Below, piece after piece: positions 7,106 through 15,292 of a stretch of 64,000 bases of DNA. The stretch is from Flagellimonas profundi (GTDB lineage Bacteria > Bacteroidota > Bacteroidia > Flavobacteriales > Flavobacteriaceae). The notes beneath the pieces are model-generated. The model was given only the letters and a program-made list of their open reading frames with translations. It made no database searches and had not been told where the DNA came from. The translations under genes and the position numbers were made by a program. Where the stretch lies: positions 1,240,001-1,304,000 of the forward strand of contig NZ_JAFLNM010000001.1 of the NCBI RefSeq assembly GCF_017313275.1, read 5' to 3'. Numbering within the stretch: the stretch's first letter is position 1; each line of letters opens with the position of its first letter.

Positions 7106-9493
7106 ATGGCCAAAAAACGAACAAAATCCAAATCAAAAAAAACTGCCACAACTGCCAAGAAGAAGGTTTCCTTTAAGCCTTCCAAGCAGAACAAGATTAT
7201 TTTTGGTAGCCTTTTGATTGTTCTAAGCATTGCTCTTTTCTTCTCTTTTATGTCATTTTATTTTACATGGCAGGAGGATCAGAGTATGCTGTCCCAGTTT
7301 GCGGACCGCAATGCCGAAGCCAGTAATTTACTGAACAAATTCGGGGCAAACGTAAGCCACTTTTTCATGTACAAGGGCTTTGGCCTGGCCTCTTTTATAT
7401 TTCCCATCTTATTGGCCATTACTGGGCTTTATCTATTTCTTGGCCTAAACGGAACACGTTTGATCTCTAAATGGATTTGGGGCTTGGTCGGGGTTATCTG
7501 GGTGTCCGTTGCCCTAGGTTTTTTCGCTGCCGAGTTTCCGCTACTGGGAGGACTCATTGGTTATGAAATGAACGATTTTCTCCAAGATTATACGGGCAAG
7601 ATCGGTGTGTTCTTGATTCTGATATTTGTTTTGATGGTGATTTTGGTAAGGCTGTTCAATTTTACACCCGAAGGATTCGCCAATTTCTTCAAAAGGCAAA
7701 AGCAAAAAATCAAGTCGGACTTTAATGAAGAGCCATCAACCCAAACCACTACGGAATCCACATTGGATAATGACGAGGGAAGCATTGAGCTGACCACAGA
7801 GGATACCGTTCCCGAAAAAATAGATACCTACACCCATAAAAAGGATATTCCTCCTTTGGATGAAGCAGGACTTGATGTCAACATTCCAGAAGAAGAGGAA
7901 TCCGATATCGACCTAAAGGTCGAAGAAACCACCATAGAGGAAGAAACCGATGCCAAAGCCGCCAAGTTGGTAGAGGATTTTGGGGAATTTGACCCCAAAT
8001 TGGAATTAGGCAACTACAAATTCCCAACATTGGACCTATTGGAGGCCCACGGAGCTTCGGGGGGCATTACCATTAATCAAGAAGAGCTTGAGGAAAACAA
8101 GAACCGGATTGTAAGCACCCTCAAAAACTATAAAATCGGAATTGCCCAAATCAAAGCGACCATTGGCCCAACGGTAACCCTATACGAAATTGTTCCCGAG
8201 GCTGGAATCCGTATCTCAAAGATCAAAAATTTAGAAGACGACATCGCCCTGTCCTTGGCTGCATTGGGAATCCGTATCATTGCCCCTATCCCCGGAAAAG
8301 GAACCGTGGGTATAGAGGTGCCCAACAAAAACGCGACCATTGTTTCCATGCGCTCGGTAATCGCTTCCAACAAATTCCAGAAAGCGGAGATGGAACTGCC
8401 CATCGCTTTCGGAAAAACCATCAGCAACGAGACTTTTGTTGTGGACCTGGCCAAAATGCCACACCTGCTCATGGCTGGTGCTACCGGTCAGGGTAAATCG
8501 GTAGGGTTGAATGCTGTCATCACCTCCCTACTTTATAAAAAGCATCCCGCGGAGGTCAAATTTATCTTGGTCGACCCGAAAAAGGTGGAATTGACGCTGT
8601 ACAACAAAATTGAGCGTCACTTTTTGGCAAAACTGCCCGATTCCGAGGAAGCCATCATTACGGACAACACCAAGGTGATCAACACGTTGAACTCCCTTTG
8701 CATTGAAATGGACAACCGTTACGAGTTGCTCAAATCAGCTATGGTACGGAACGTAAAGGAGTATAATACAAAATTCAAAGCCAGAAAATTAAACCCGAAC
8801 GACGGGCATAAATTCTTGCCTTACATTGTACTGGTCATAGACGAATTTGCCGATTTGATCATGACGGCTGGCAAGGAAGTGGAAACACCTATTGCCAGAT
8901 TGGCACAATTGGCCCGTGCCATCGGTATTCACTTGATCATAGCCACGCAAAGACCGTCGGTGAATGTCATCACAGGTATCATTAAGGCCAACTTCCCAGC
9001 AAGGATAGCGTTCAGGGTAACCTCAAAAATTGATTCCAGGACCATTTTGGACGCACAGGGAGCCGACCAACTTATCGGACGAGGTGATATGCTCTATACG
9101 CAAGGGAATGATGTAACAAGGCTACAATGTGCCTTTGTGGATACGCCAGAAGTGGCTAAAATAACAGACTATATTGGGTCACAACGCGCCTACCCGGAAG
9201 CACATCTATTGCCAGAGTATGTGGGCGAAGAATCTGGCACAAGTCTTGATAATGATATCGCGGACAGAGATGCCATGTTCAGGGAAGCTGCGGAAGTAAT
9301 TGTAACGGCCCAACAAGGCTCGGCCTCTTTGATACAACGAAAATTAAAATTGGGGTACAATAGAGCTGGTCGAATCATAGATCAGTTGGAGGCTGCAGGA
9401 ATTGTAGGCCCTTTTGAAGGAAGCAAGGCGCGACAAGTTCTGGTTCCCGATATGTATTCCTTAGATCAACTATTAGAAAATGAAGCAAAATAA
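7106..9493 (+). CDS. ftsK: DNA translocase FtsK
   Basis: A 795-residue septal DNA pump that clears chromosome ends and activates dif recombination. It has a basic N-terminus and four membrane helices (about residues 30-180). A Glu/Thr-rich linker (~200-290) follows, then the RecA-like motor with Walker A GATGQGKS (about residue 457) and Walker B LVIDEFADL (about residue 573). The C-terminal winged-helix gamma domain starts near residue 725 (ASLIQRKLKLGYNRAGRIIDQLE), which normally recognises polar KOPS sequences. A possible -7 box, TAAATTTG, is at 7071-7078. The gene end overlaps lolA by 14 bp, so ftsK-lolA-lptF/G-ribBA are probably co-transcribed. Confidence 0.95.
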   Translation: MAKKRTKSKSKKTATTAKKKVSFKPSKQNKIIFGSLLIVLSIALFFSFMSFYFTWQEDQSMLSQFADRNAEASNLLNKFGANVSHFFMYKGFGLASFIFPILLAITGLYLFLGLNGTRLISKWIWGLVGVIWVSVALGFFAAEFPLLGGLIGYEMNDFLQDYTGKIGVFLILIFVLMVILVRLFNFTPEGFANFFKRQKQKIKSDFNEEPSTQTTTESTLDNDEGSIELTTEDTVPEKIDTYTHKKDIPPLDEAGLDVNIPEEEESDIDLKVEETTIEEETDAKAAKLVEDFGEFDPKLELGNYKFPTLDLLEAHGASGGITINQEELEENKNRIVSTLKNYKIGIAQIKATIGPTVTLYEIVPEAGIRISKIKNLEDDIALSLAALGIRIIAPIPGKGTVGIEVPNKNATIVSMRSVIASNKFQKAEMELPIAFGKTISNETFVVDLAKMPHLLMAGATGQGKSVGLNAVITSLLYKKHPAEVKFILVDPKKVELTLYNKIERHFLAKLPDSEEAIITDNTKVINTLNSLCIEMDNRYELLKSAMVRNVKEYNTKFKARKLNPNDGHKFLPYIVLVIDEFADLIMTAGKEVETPIARLAQLARAIGIHLIIATQRPSVNVITGIIKANFPARIAFRVTSKIDSRTILDAQGADQLIGRGDMLYTQGNDVTRLQCAFVDTPEVAKITDYIGSQRAYPEAHLLPEYVGEESGTSLDNDIADRDAMFREAAEVIVTAQQGSASLIQRKLKLGYNRAGRIIDQLEAAGIVGPFEGSKARQVLVPDMYSLDQLLENEAK

Positions 9494-10145
9494 GACCATG
9501 ATCAAGAAAAGTATTCTTTTAATAGCATTGTTTACCGTAGGGCTATTTTCCTATGGACAAAACTCAGATAAGGCCAAAGCGCTTTTGGACGAAGTATACA
9601 ACAAAGTGCAGAGCTACGACAATATCTATATTGACTTCCAGTCCACTTTGGAAAACACCGAAGCTAATTTAAAACAGGAAACCAACGGAAATGTCACACT
9701 CCAAGGAGAAAAGTATTTGTTGAATTATTTCGGGGCCACACAACTGTACGACGGAAACAAAGTATATACCGTGGTTCCAGAAAACGAAGAGGTGACCATT
9801 GAGGACGTAAACGAGGATGAAGACAACGTGAGTCCATCTAAAATGTTGACCTTCTACAAAACGGGACACAATTACCAATGGGACATACTTCAAAATGTAG
9901 GTGGTAGAAAAATTCAATATGTAAAATTGATTCCGATTGATTCCAATACAGAAATCAAATCAGTTTTATTGGGGATCGATACGCAAACAAAGCATATCTA
10001 CAAGCTGATTCAAACAGGCAATAACGGAACCAAAACCACCATTACCGTTAATTCTTTCAAAACCAATCAGCCCATATCAAGTACTCTGTTTACCTTTGAC
10101 GAGAAAAAGTACGAGGACAAAGGGTACTATATCATAAGAAACTAG
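9480..10145 (+). CDS. lolA: Outer-membrane lipoprotein carrier protein LolA family
   Basis: Periplasmic chaperone that ferries lipoproteins from the inner to the outer membrane. The 221-residue product has a signal peptide (IKKSILLIALFTVGLFSYGQ) and LolA-like features: an N-terminal helix KALLDEVYNKVQSYDNI, and the beta-strand run typical of the half-barrel. Start ATG 9480 overlaps the ftsK end; ATG 9498 (MIKKS) is an equally good alternative and gives a tighter signal peptide. Its partner on the envelope-lipid side, an LptF/G permease, follows 3 bp downstream. Confidence 0.88.
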   Translation: MKQNKTMIKKSILLIALFTVGLFSYGQNSDKAKALLDEVYNKVQSYDNIYIDFQSTLENTEANLKQETNGNVTLQGEKYLLNYFGATQLYDGNKVYTVVPENEEVTIEDVNEDEDNVSPSKMLTFYKTGHNYQWDILQNVGGRKIQYVKLIPIDSNTEIKSVLLGIDTQTKHIYKLIQTGNNGTKTTITVNSFKTNQPISSTLFTFDEKKYEDKGYYIIRN

Positions 10146-10148
10146 GCA

Positions 10149-11648
10149 TTGAAAATACTTGATCAGTATATACTAAGAAGATTTCTTTACAACTTCTTCA
10201 GTTCTTTTTTCATTCTGATCGTCATATTCATCTTTCAGGGAATATGGCTGTTCATCGATGATTTGGCGGGAAAAGGACTGGGCATGGTTATTATTGGCAA
10301 GTTTATTTTCTACTTTATCCCTACATTGGTGGACAAGGTACTGCCCCTTACGGTACTCCTCTCCTCCATCCTTACCTTTGGTACATTTGCGGAAAACTAC
10401 GAGTTTGCCGCCATGAAAGCATCTGGGATATCGCTCCAACGTGGGATGCGAAGTCTAATCGTATTTGTACTCTTCTTAGGTTTAGTAACCTTCTTTTTTG
10501 CAAATGATGTGATACCGAAATCTGAGCAAAAAATGTTCAACCTTAGGCGAAATATCGCTAAAGTAAAGCCTGCAGCTGCCATCACCGAAGGGGTTTTCAG
10601 TGATTTTGAAGGGACTGGCGAGGGAATGAACATAAAAGTGGATAAAAAATACGGAGAGCAAGACCGTTTTTTGGACAATGTCATCATCCATAAAAAAACA
10701 GAACAGAACATCAACAACACGGTGATCAAGGCAAAATCAGGGGAATTGATCAGTAGTGAGGAATCCGATATTATTCAACTGGTATTGAAGGATGGACATT
10801 ATTATGAGGAAGTTTTGCCAAAAGACTCCAAAGAAAAGCGGAAACAGCCTTTTGCTAAGTCGAATTTCGAAACCTACACCATTAATATTGACATTTCGGA
10901 GCTCAATGAACAAGATTTGGAAGAGGATCAAAATATCACCACAAATAAGATGAAAAACGTAGGGCGACTCATCAAGGATATTGATTCTCTGCGCGAAAAC
11001 AACTTGGAAAAAGTAGCGGCATTCTCCAAAAACGTAGTGAACCGCATGGGAGCTTTTCAAAATACCGTACCTCAAGACAGTACCCAGAAAAACTTGGACC
11101 CCATTAAACGAGACACTATAGAAGAGGCCAAACAAGATTCCATTAAAACTATAGATGAGTTCATCAAGAGTTTAGTGCAGTGGGAGCAAATTCAAGTAAT
11201 GAAAAAAGCCCAAAACGAGGTTTCCAGTATCTTAAATACAGTAGTTGCCAAAAAAGATGAGCTGCAAAGTAGATATAAGTTCTATAACAGTCATATTTTA
11301 TCGCTACACCAAAAATATGCGCTTGCACTTTCCTGTATTATTTTGTTCTTTGTAGGAGCGCCTTTAGGGGCCATAATCCGCAAAGGAGGGCTGGGATTGC
11401 CCATGGTAGTTGCGATCATCTTATTTTTGACCTATTATTTTATTGGGGTCTTTGCAGGTAACTATGCCAAAGAGGGAAACATTCATCCCGCCATAGGGGC
11501 TTGGCTACCCACATTGATCATGTTGCCTCTGGGCATATCGTTAACCAGACGTGCCACTGCAGATAAAGGATTAATCGGGTTTGGTCATTTTATTGACCGT
11601 ATCAAATCAATATTTAAAAAGAAAGCAAAAGAAGCTGAAGACCAATGA
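10149..11648 (+). CDS. LptF/LptG-family permease
   Basis: Inner-membrane permease subunit of the lipopolysaccharide export ABC transporter. The 499-residue protein has three N-terminal helices, a periplasmic beta-rich/coiled section (~100-390) longer than in E. coli, and three C-terminal helices (KYALALSCIILFFVGAPLGAI onward). The PLG(A)IIRKGG segment is typical of LptF/G. Start is TTG at 10149 (MKILDQYILRRF), matching the family N-terminus. The periplasmic domain carries a long charged stretch around residues 270-400 that looks partly coiled-coil. The stop codon overlaps the ribBA start (ATGA). LptF versus LptG cannot be told apart here. Confidence 0.9.
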   Translation: MKILDQYILRRFLYNFFSSFFILIVIFIFQGIWLFIDDLAGKGLGMVIIGKFIFYFIPTLVDKVLPLTVLLSSILTFGTFAENYEFAAMKASGISLQRGMRSLIVFVLFLGLVTFFFANDVIPKSEQKMFNLRRNIAKVKPAAAITEGVFSDFEGTGEGMNIKVDKKYGEQDRFLDNVIIHKKTEQNINNTVIKAKSGELISSEESDIIQLVLKDGHYYEEVLPKDSKEKRKQPFAKSNFETYTINIDISELNEQDLEEDQNITTNKMKNVGRLIKDIDSLRENNLEKVAAFSKNVVNRMGAFQNTVPQDSTQKNLDPIKRDTIEEAKQDSIKTIDEFIKSLVQWEQIQVMKKAQNEVSSILNTVVAKKDELQSRYKFYNSHILSLHQKYALALSCIILFFVGAPLGAIIRKGGLGLPMVVAIILFLTYYFIGVFAGNYAKEGNIHPAIGAWLPTLIMLPLGISLTRRATADKGLIGFGHFIDRIKSIFKKKAKEAEDQ

Positions 11649-12784
11649 TCGCCAAAGACAAAAAAATACAGCTAAATGCCATAGAAGAAGCCATTGCCGA
11701 TATTAGACAAGGTAAGGTGATTATTGTTGTGGATGATGAGAACAGGGAGAATGAAGGTGATTTTTTGGCAGCCGCTGAACTGATCACCCCAGAGACCATC
11801 AATTTTATGGCCACCCATGGTCGAGGACTGATCTGTGCCCCACTTACCGAAGGGCGATGCAAGGATTTGGGACTCCATAAAATGGTAAACCACAATACCG
11901 ATCCGTTAGAGACGGCCTTTACGGTTTCCGTAGATTTAAGGGGCAATGGGGTAACCACAGGGATTTCGGCAGCTGATAGAGCAAAAACAGTTCTCGCACT
12001 CACCAATAAAACCACAAAGTCACATGAGTTGGCCCGACCCGGACACATTTTTCCCCTAATTGCTAAAGAAGGTGGCGTTTTACGCCGAACAGGGCACACC
12101 GAAGCCGCGATTGATTTTGCACGACTGGCCGGATTGGAACCTGCTGGAGTAATTGTGGAAATTATGAACGAGGATGGCTCCATGGCCAGACTGCCACAAC
12201 TACTTAAAGTTGCCAAAAAGTTCGATCTTAAAATTGTTTCCATCGAGGATTTGATTGCCTACCGTATGGAGCACGATAGCTTGATCGAACTTAAAGAAGC
12301 CTTTACCATAAACACTAGATTTGGTGAGTTTAGATTACGGGCATACCAACAAACCACCAACAACCAAGTCCATATTGCTTTGCTCAAAGGAAATTGGAAA
12401 AGTGGGGAACCCGTGCTGACCCGCATCAACTCTACGTTGGTAAACAACGATATGTTGGGAACCTTGACCAACAATCCGGATGAAGGCTTACAACGTATGT
12501 TCGATGCGTTGAACAAAGAGGAAAAAAGCGCCATGATCTTTATAAATCAGGGCAACCAATCCATGAATTTGTTGAGCAGGTTATCCGAATTCAAAAAATT
12601 ACAAAAGGAAGGCATAAGCAAAGCGCCCAAAATTGAAATGGACAACAAGGATTTTGGTATCGGTGCCCAAATTTTGCACGACCTTAATATATCGAAGATT
12701 CGATTATTGACCAATTCCGGTCAAACCCGACGTGTGGGAATGGTAGGTTACGGCCTGGAGATTGTGGAGTATGTAAAATATTAA
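11645..12784 (+). CDS. ribBA: RibBA-like protein: DHBP synthase with degenerate GTP cyclohydrolase II domain
   Basis: The N-terminal ~205 residues are a complete 3,4-dihydroxy-2-butanone-4-phosphate synthase (riboflavin pathway): DDENRENEGDF metal/substrate loop, HGRGLICAPLT, and TGHTEAAIDFARLAG. The C-terminal half (~210-379) has the GTP cyclohydrolase II fold pattern (FRLRAYQ..., DFGIGAQILHDL near residue 336, LLTNSG). It lacks the zinc cysteines: where HSECLTGD...RCDCG is expected it reads INSTLVNND...LTNNPDEG. It also lacks the RQEGRG loop (reads INQGNQS). The second activity is therefore probably absent, and this is a RibB with a RibX-like tail. It overlaps the lptF/G gene by 4 bp. Confidence 0.88.
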   Translation: MIAKDKKIQLNAIEEAIADIRQGKVIIVVDDENRENEGDFLAAAELITPETINFMATHGRGLICAPLTEGRCKDLGLHKMVNHNTDPLETAFTVSVDLRGNGVTTGISAADRAKTVLALTNKTTKSHELARPGHIFPLIAKEGGVLRRTGHTEAAIDFARLAGLEPAGVIVEIMNEDGSMARLPQLLKVAKKFDLKIVSIEDLIAYRMEHDSLIELKEAFTINTRFGEFRLRAYQQTTNNQVHIALLKGNWKSGEPVLTRINSTLVNNDMLGTLTNNPDEGLQRMFDALNKEEKSAMIFINQGNQSMNLLSRLSEFKKLQKEGISKAPKIEMDNKDFGIGAQILHDLNISKIRLLTNSGQTRRVGMVGYGLEIVEYVKY

Positions 12785-13974
12785 AGAACCGACTTAATAG
12801 CCTCCACCATTTTACTGGCCCGATCGGTTACTTCCTCTTCCGACCATCCTAATTTGATCAAGCAGGAAATATTTCTGGACATCCATTTATCGGATTCGGA
12901 GAAATCAGCCTTGCTGTAATCGGGCAAAGACTCTTGGACATCTTTTGGTAGCCTGCCCAAGGATTTCATTTCGGTCAAATGCTCCCACTTTTTGTAATAA
13001 TGCCAATTGTTGTTGTACCAATAAAAACAACCATCAACACCGGCTTCGCTCAAAGTTTGATGCGCCTTTTGGGCAAAATCCTCGCTTGGCAAAAAGAAAT
13101 TGAGAAAAGAATAGTTCTCCTCGCCTCCATCTGGCACCGTTCTAAAAACAATTTCAGAAATAGTTGACAATGCATCCCGTAAAATGGTATAATTCCTTTT
13201 TTGAATGCCGACAAACTCATCCAATCGGGCCAATTGGGCTACTCCTACAGCAGCGTTCATCTCCGAGATTCGGAAATTGTATCCTAAAAATGGATGTTCT
13301 TCTGCTCCTCGATTATTTCCAACATGATCATGACCGTGATCGGAGTATTTATGTGCATTTTCGTAGTAATTTTTATTATCTGTAATTACCGCCCCTCCTT
13401 CTCCGCAGGTAATGGTTTTTACGTAATCAAAAGAAAAGCATCCAAGGTCGCCAATGCTGCCCAAAGGTTTTCCATTGTAAGTGCCGCCAATAGCTTGGCA
13501 AGCATCTTCGAGCAACAAGAGCCCATGTTTGTCACAAATGGCCTGCAAAGCGTCCAAATTGGCCATGGAACCGCACATATGCACGGGCATTACCACTTTA
13601 GTTTTGGGTGTGATGGCTTTTTCCACCGCTTCGGGCTTCAAGGTAAGGGTTTCGTCAATATCGACCAAAATCGGCACAGCCCCGAGGGCTAGAATGGATT
13701 CAAAACTGGCAACAAAGGTAAAGGTGGGCATAATTACTTCATCCCCCGCTCCAATGCCGGCACTTGCCAATGCAACCGTCAAGGCTGCTGTACCACTGCT
13801 TACGGCATGGGTATATTTAGCTTGCATACGCTTGGACAGACCGGCTTCAAGTTCCTTGGTTTTCCAATGTCCGTTGCGCATGCCATCGAACCCATAGCGC
13901 ATCAGCACTCCAGAGTCCATTACATCTTGTACTTCTTTTCTTTCCTTGTCTCCAAAAAGTTCAAATCCAGGCAT
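12781..13974 (-). CDS. kdnA: DegT/DnrJ/EryC1/StrS aminotransferase, KdnA-like
   Basis: A 397-residue PLP sugar aminotransferase. The cofactor lysine is in SFDYVKTITCGEGGAVIT and the Asp/Gln pair in LLLEDACQAIGG. Several segments (MPGFELFG N-terminus, MPVHMCGSMANLDA, SDHGHDHVG, GVDGCFYWYNNNWHY) match my recollection of KdnA. KdnA aminates the C8 position of Kdo to give 8-amino-Kdo in Shewanella LPS. The usual partner KdnB (a Kdo-8 dehydrogenase of the Fe-ADH family) is not in this window, so the specific call is an inference; membership of the DegT family is certain. It converges on ribBA with a 4-bp overlap. Confidence 0.75.
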   Translation of the reverse strand: MPGFELFGDKERKEVQDVMDSGVLMRYGFDGMRNGHWKTKELEAGLSKRMQAKYTHAVSSGTAALTVALASAGIGAGDEVIMPTFTFVASFESILALGAVPILVDIDETLTLKPEAVEKAITPKTKVVMPVHMCGSMANLDALQAICDKHGLLLLEDACQAIGGTYNGKPLGSIGDLGCFSFDYVKTITCGEGGAVITDNKNYYENAHKYSDHGHDHVGNNRGAEEHPFLGYNFRISEMNAAVGVAQLARLDEFVGIQKRNYTILRDALSTISEIVFRTVPDGGEENYSFLNFFLPSEDFAQKAHQTLSEAGVDGCFYWYNNNWHYYKKWEHLTEMKSLGRLPKDVQESLPDYSKADFSESDKWMSRNISCLIKLGWSEEEVTDRASKMVEAIKSVL

Positions 13975-13995
13975 ATTACTTTATCAAAAAAATGT

Positions 13996-14802
13996 TCAAC
14001 TACAATAATCATCACTTAGAATATAGTTGCAGATCCAATCCATTAATTGGTCTCCAAACCATAGTTTGACAGCCATCACGATTACGGCAACCACTAAAAA
14101 TGTTTTTATAAATCCATCGCCTTTTTTTACGGAGAACCTACTGGCGAACCATGCTCCCGAACCGTTACCGATGGCCAGTATAAACCCCAGTTTCCAATCA
14201 ATCTTATCATTAAAGGCGAAAACGGCCAAGGCGGCCAACATGTATATAAACACAACCGCAACTTTGGTGGCATTGACCCGAACCAAGTTCATTCGGTTGT
14301 AAAAATGCATGAACAACATCATTAAAAAACCAAGACCGGCGTTTATAAAACCTCCATAAATTCCAAAGAAGAAAAATACGATCAAACTTACCCAAAGATA
14401 TTTGCCTGTAAGTCGTTCCTCTAATTCCCCCACCCTCATCTTGGGTTTAAATATGATAATGAGCACTACGGCCAGCATTACAATGGCCAAAATCCTATTA
14501 AAGGTTTCCCCATCTATATCCACGGCAATATAGGCCCCTATAATAGATCCCAAAAAGGCAGCGATTCCCAAATATATATTAAGGGGATAGGTAGAAATGC
14601 CCTTGCTCTTAAAACCGGCAGTTGCCATGGCTGTTTGGATAACAATAGCGACTCGATTGGTACCGTTCGCCACGGCGGGCGGCAAGCCTAAAAAGATAAG
14701 TGTGGGCAAAGACAACAGAGACCCACCTCCTGCTACCGTGTTTATAAATCCGACCGCAAAACCTACAGCCACCAAAAGCAAATAGTGGTACCATTCTAGC
14801 AT
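13996..14802 (-). CDS. TauE/SafE family anion (sulfite/sulfonate) exporter
   Basis: A 268-residue membrane protein with about eight helices in two related halves. It begins with the family hallmark VGFAVGFINTVAGGGSLLSLPTL split over residues 13-35. The second repeat contains FFFGIYGGFINAGLGF. The family moves sulfite, sulfoacetate or other small sulfur anions; the substrate here is not known. It is transcribed away from tRNA-Ser and lies 21 bp upstream of the kdnA-like gene, possibly in one transcript. A second, diverged paralogue ends the molybdenum-cofactor operon (30761-31516). Confidence 0.88.
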   Translation of the reverse strand: MLEWYHYLLLVAVGFAVGFINTVAGGGSLLSLPTLIFLGLPPAVANGTNRVAIVIQTAMATAGFKSKGISTYPLNIYLGIAAFLGSIIGAYIAVDIDGETFNRILAIVMLAVVLIIIFKPKMRVGELEERLTGKYLWVSLIVFFFFGIYGGFINAGLGFLMMLFMHFYNRMNLVRVNATKVAVVFIYMLAALAVFAFNDKIDWKLGFILAIGNGSGAWFASRFSVKKGDGFIKTFLVVAVIVMAVKLWFGDQLMDWICNYILSDDYCS

Positions 14803-14917
14803 AAAAACAAAGGTATGACCATTGTTTTTAACCCACCAACTGATTTTTACAAACTTTTATATAGTTGAGGTAAAATGATTTGAACCAGTGAATTAAACAA
14901 TAATGCAAAAAGGTCTT

Positions 14918-14946
14918 TTGGGATAACAAAAAGCTTTATATATTTG
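14918..14946 (+). promoter_or_regulatory. Promoter of tRNA-Ser
   Basis: TTG (14918-14920), an 18-bp spacer, then TATATTTG (14939-14946) form a good Bacteroidota sigma promoter (TTG / TAnnTTTG). The -7 box ends 10 bp before the mature tRNA start at 14957. Confidence 0.75.
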
Positions 14947-14956
14947 CACCCGCTTA

Positions 14957-15041
14957 GGAGGAATGGCAGAGTGGTCGAATGCGGCAGTCTTGAAAACTGT
15001 TGAGGGTCACACCTCCGGGGGTTCGAATCCCTCTTCCTCCG
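14957..15041 (+). tRNA. tRNA-Ser(UGA)
   Basis: An 85-nt class II tRNA. Acceptor arms GGAGGAA (14957-14963) and TTCCTCC (15034-15040) with discriminator G. The anticodon stem GCAGT/ACTGT closes the loop CTTGAAA with anticodon TGA at 14991-14993. There is a long variable arm (TGAGGGTCACACCTC) and a T-loop GTTCGAATC. No CCA is encoded. The last 13 nt plus two flanking bases are duplicated at 24554-24568; this gene is the integration site of the element that follows, and its 3' end is restored by the element. Confidence 0.97.
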
Positions 15042-15043
15042 CT
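15029..15043. repeat. attL (15-bp direct repeat in tRNA-Ser 3' end)
   Basis: CCCTCTTCCTCCGCT, identical to 24554-24568; the bases on either side differ (T15028/A24553 and G15044/T24569). It covers part of the T-arm, the 3' acceptor strand, the discriminator and two downstream bases. Confidence 0.92.
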
Positions 15044-15067
15044 GAGAAATAACATCTCAACACATTA

Positions 15068-15096
15068 AACCCTGTAAATTATTGATTTACAGGGTT
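15068..15096 (+). terminator. Terminator downstream of tRNA-Ser, supplied by the element
   Basis: A 12-bp perfect stem, AACCCTGTAAAT (15068-15079) with ATTTACAGGGTT (15085-15096), a 5-nt loop, then a T-rich run to 15108. It lies inside the element 27 bp past the tRNA and would end tRNA-Ser transcripts before they reach the integrase gene. Confidence 0.88.
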
Positions 15097-15142
15097 TTTA
15101 TTTTTTTTGATATCAAATGATATCATTAAATATCATCCTAAT

Positions 15143-15292
15143 AGGTGCCCAATTCGGTGTCACCTGTAATCTTACCAAAAAGGGACACCTAATACCATTT
15201 AAAATATTGTTAATCAATTTATTACAGGAATTATTTTTTAATATTTTTTTACTAAATTCAAGGTAAATAATGTTAAAATAGGTGTCCCTTTT
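15143..15292. promoter_or_regulatory. Left-end integrase arm-type sites / integrase leader
   Basis: Three related sites occur here. AGGTGCCCAATTCGGTGTCA (15143-15162) closely resembles AGGTGTCCCTTTCGGTGTCA at the right end (24474-24493). AGGTGTCCCTTTT is present inverted at 15178-15190 and direct at 15280-15292, the latter ending at the base before the integrase ATG (15293). Repeats at both ends of a tyrosine-recombinase element are the expected form of arm-binding sites. The copy touching the start codon would allow integrase to repress itself. Binding is inference; the repeats are observed. Confidence 0.6.
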
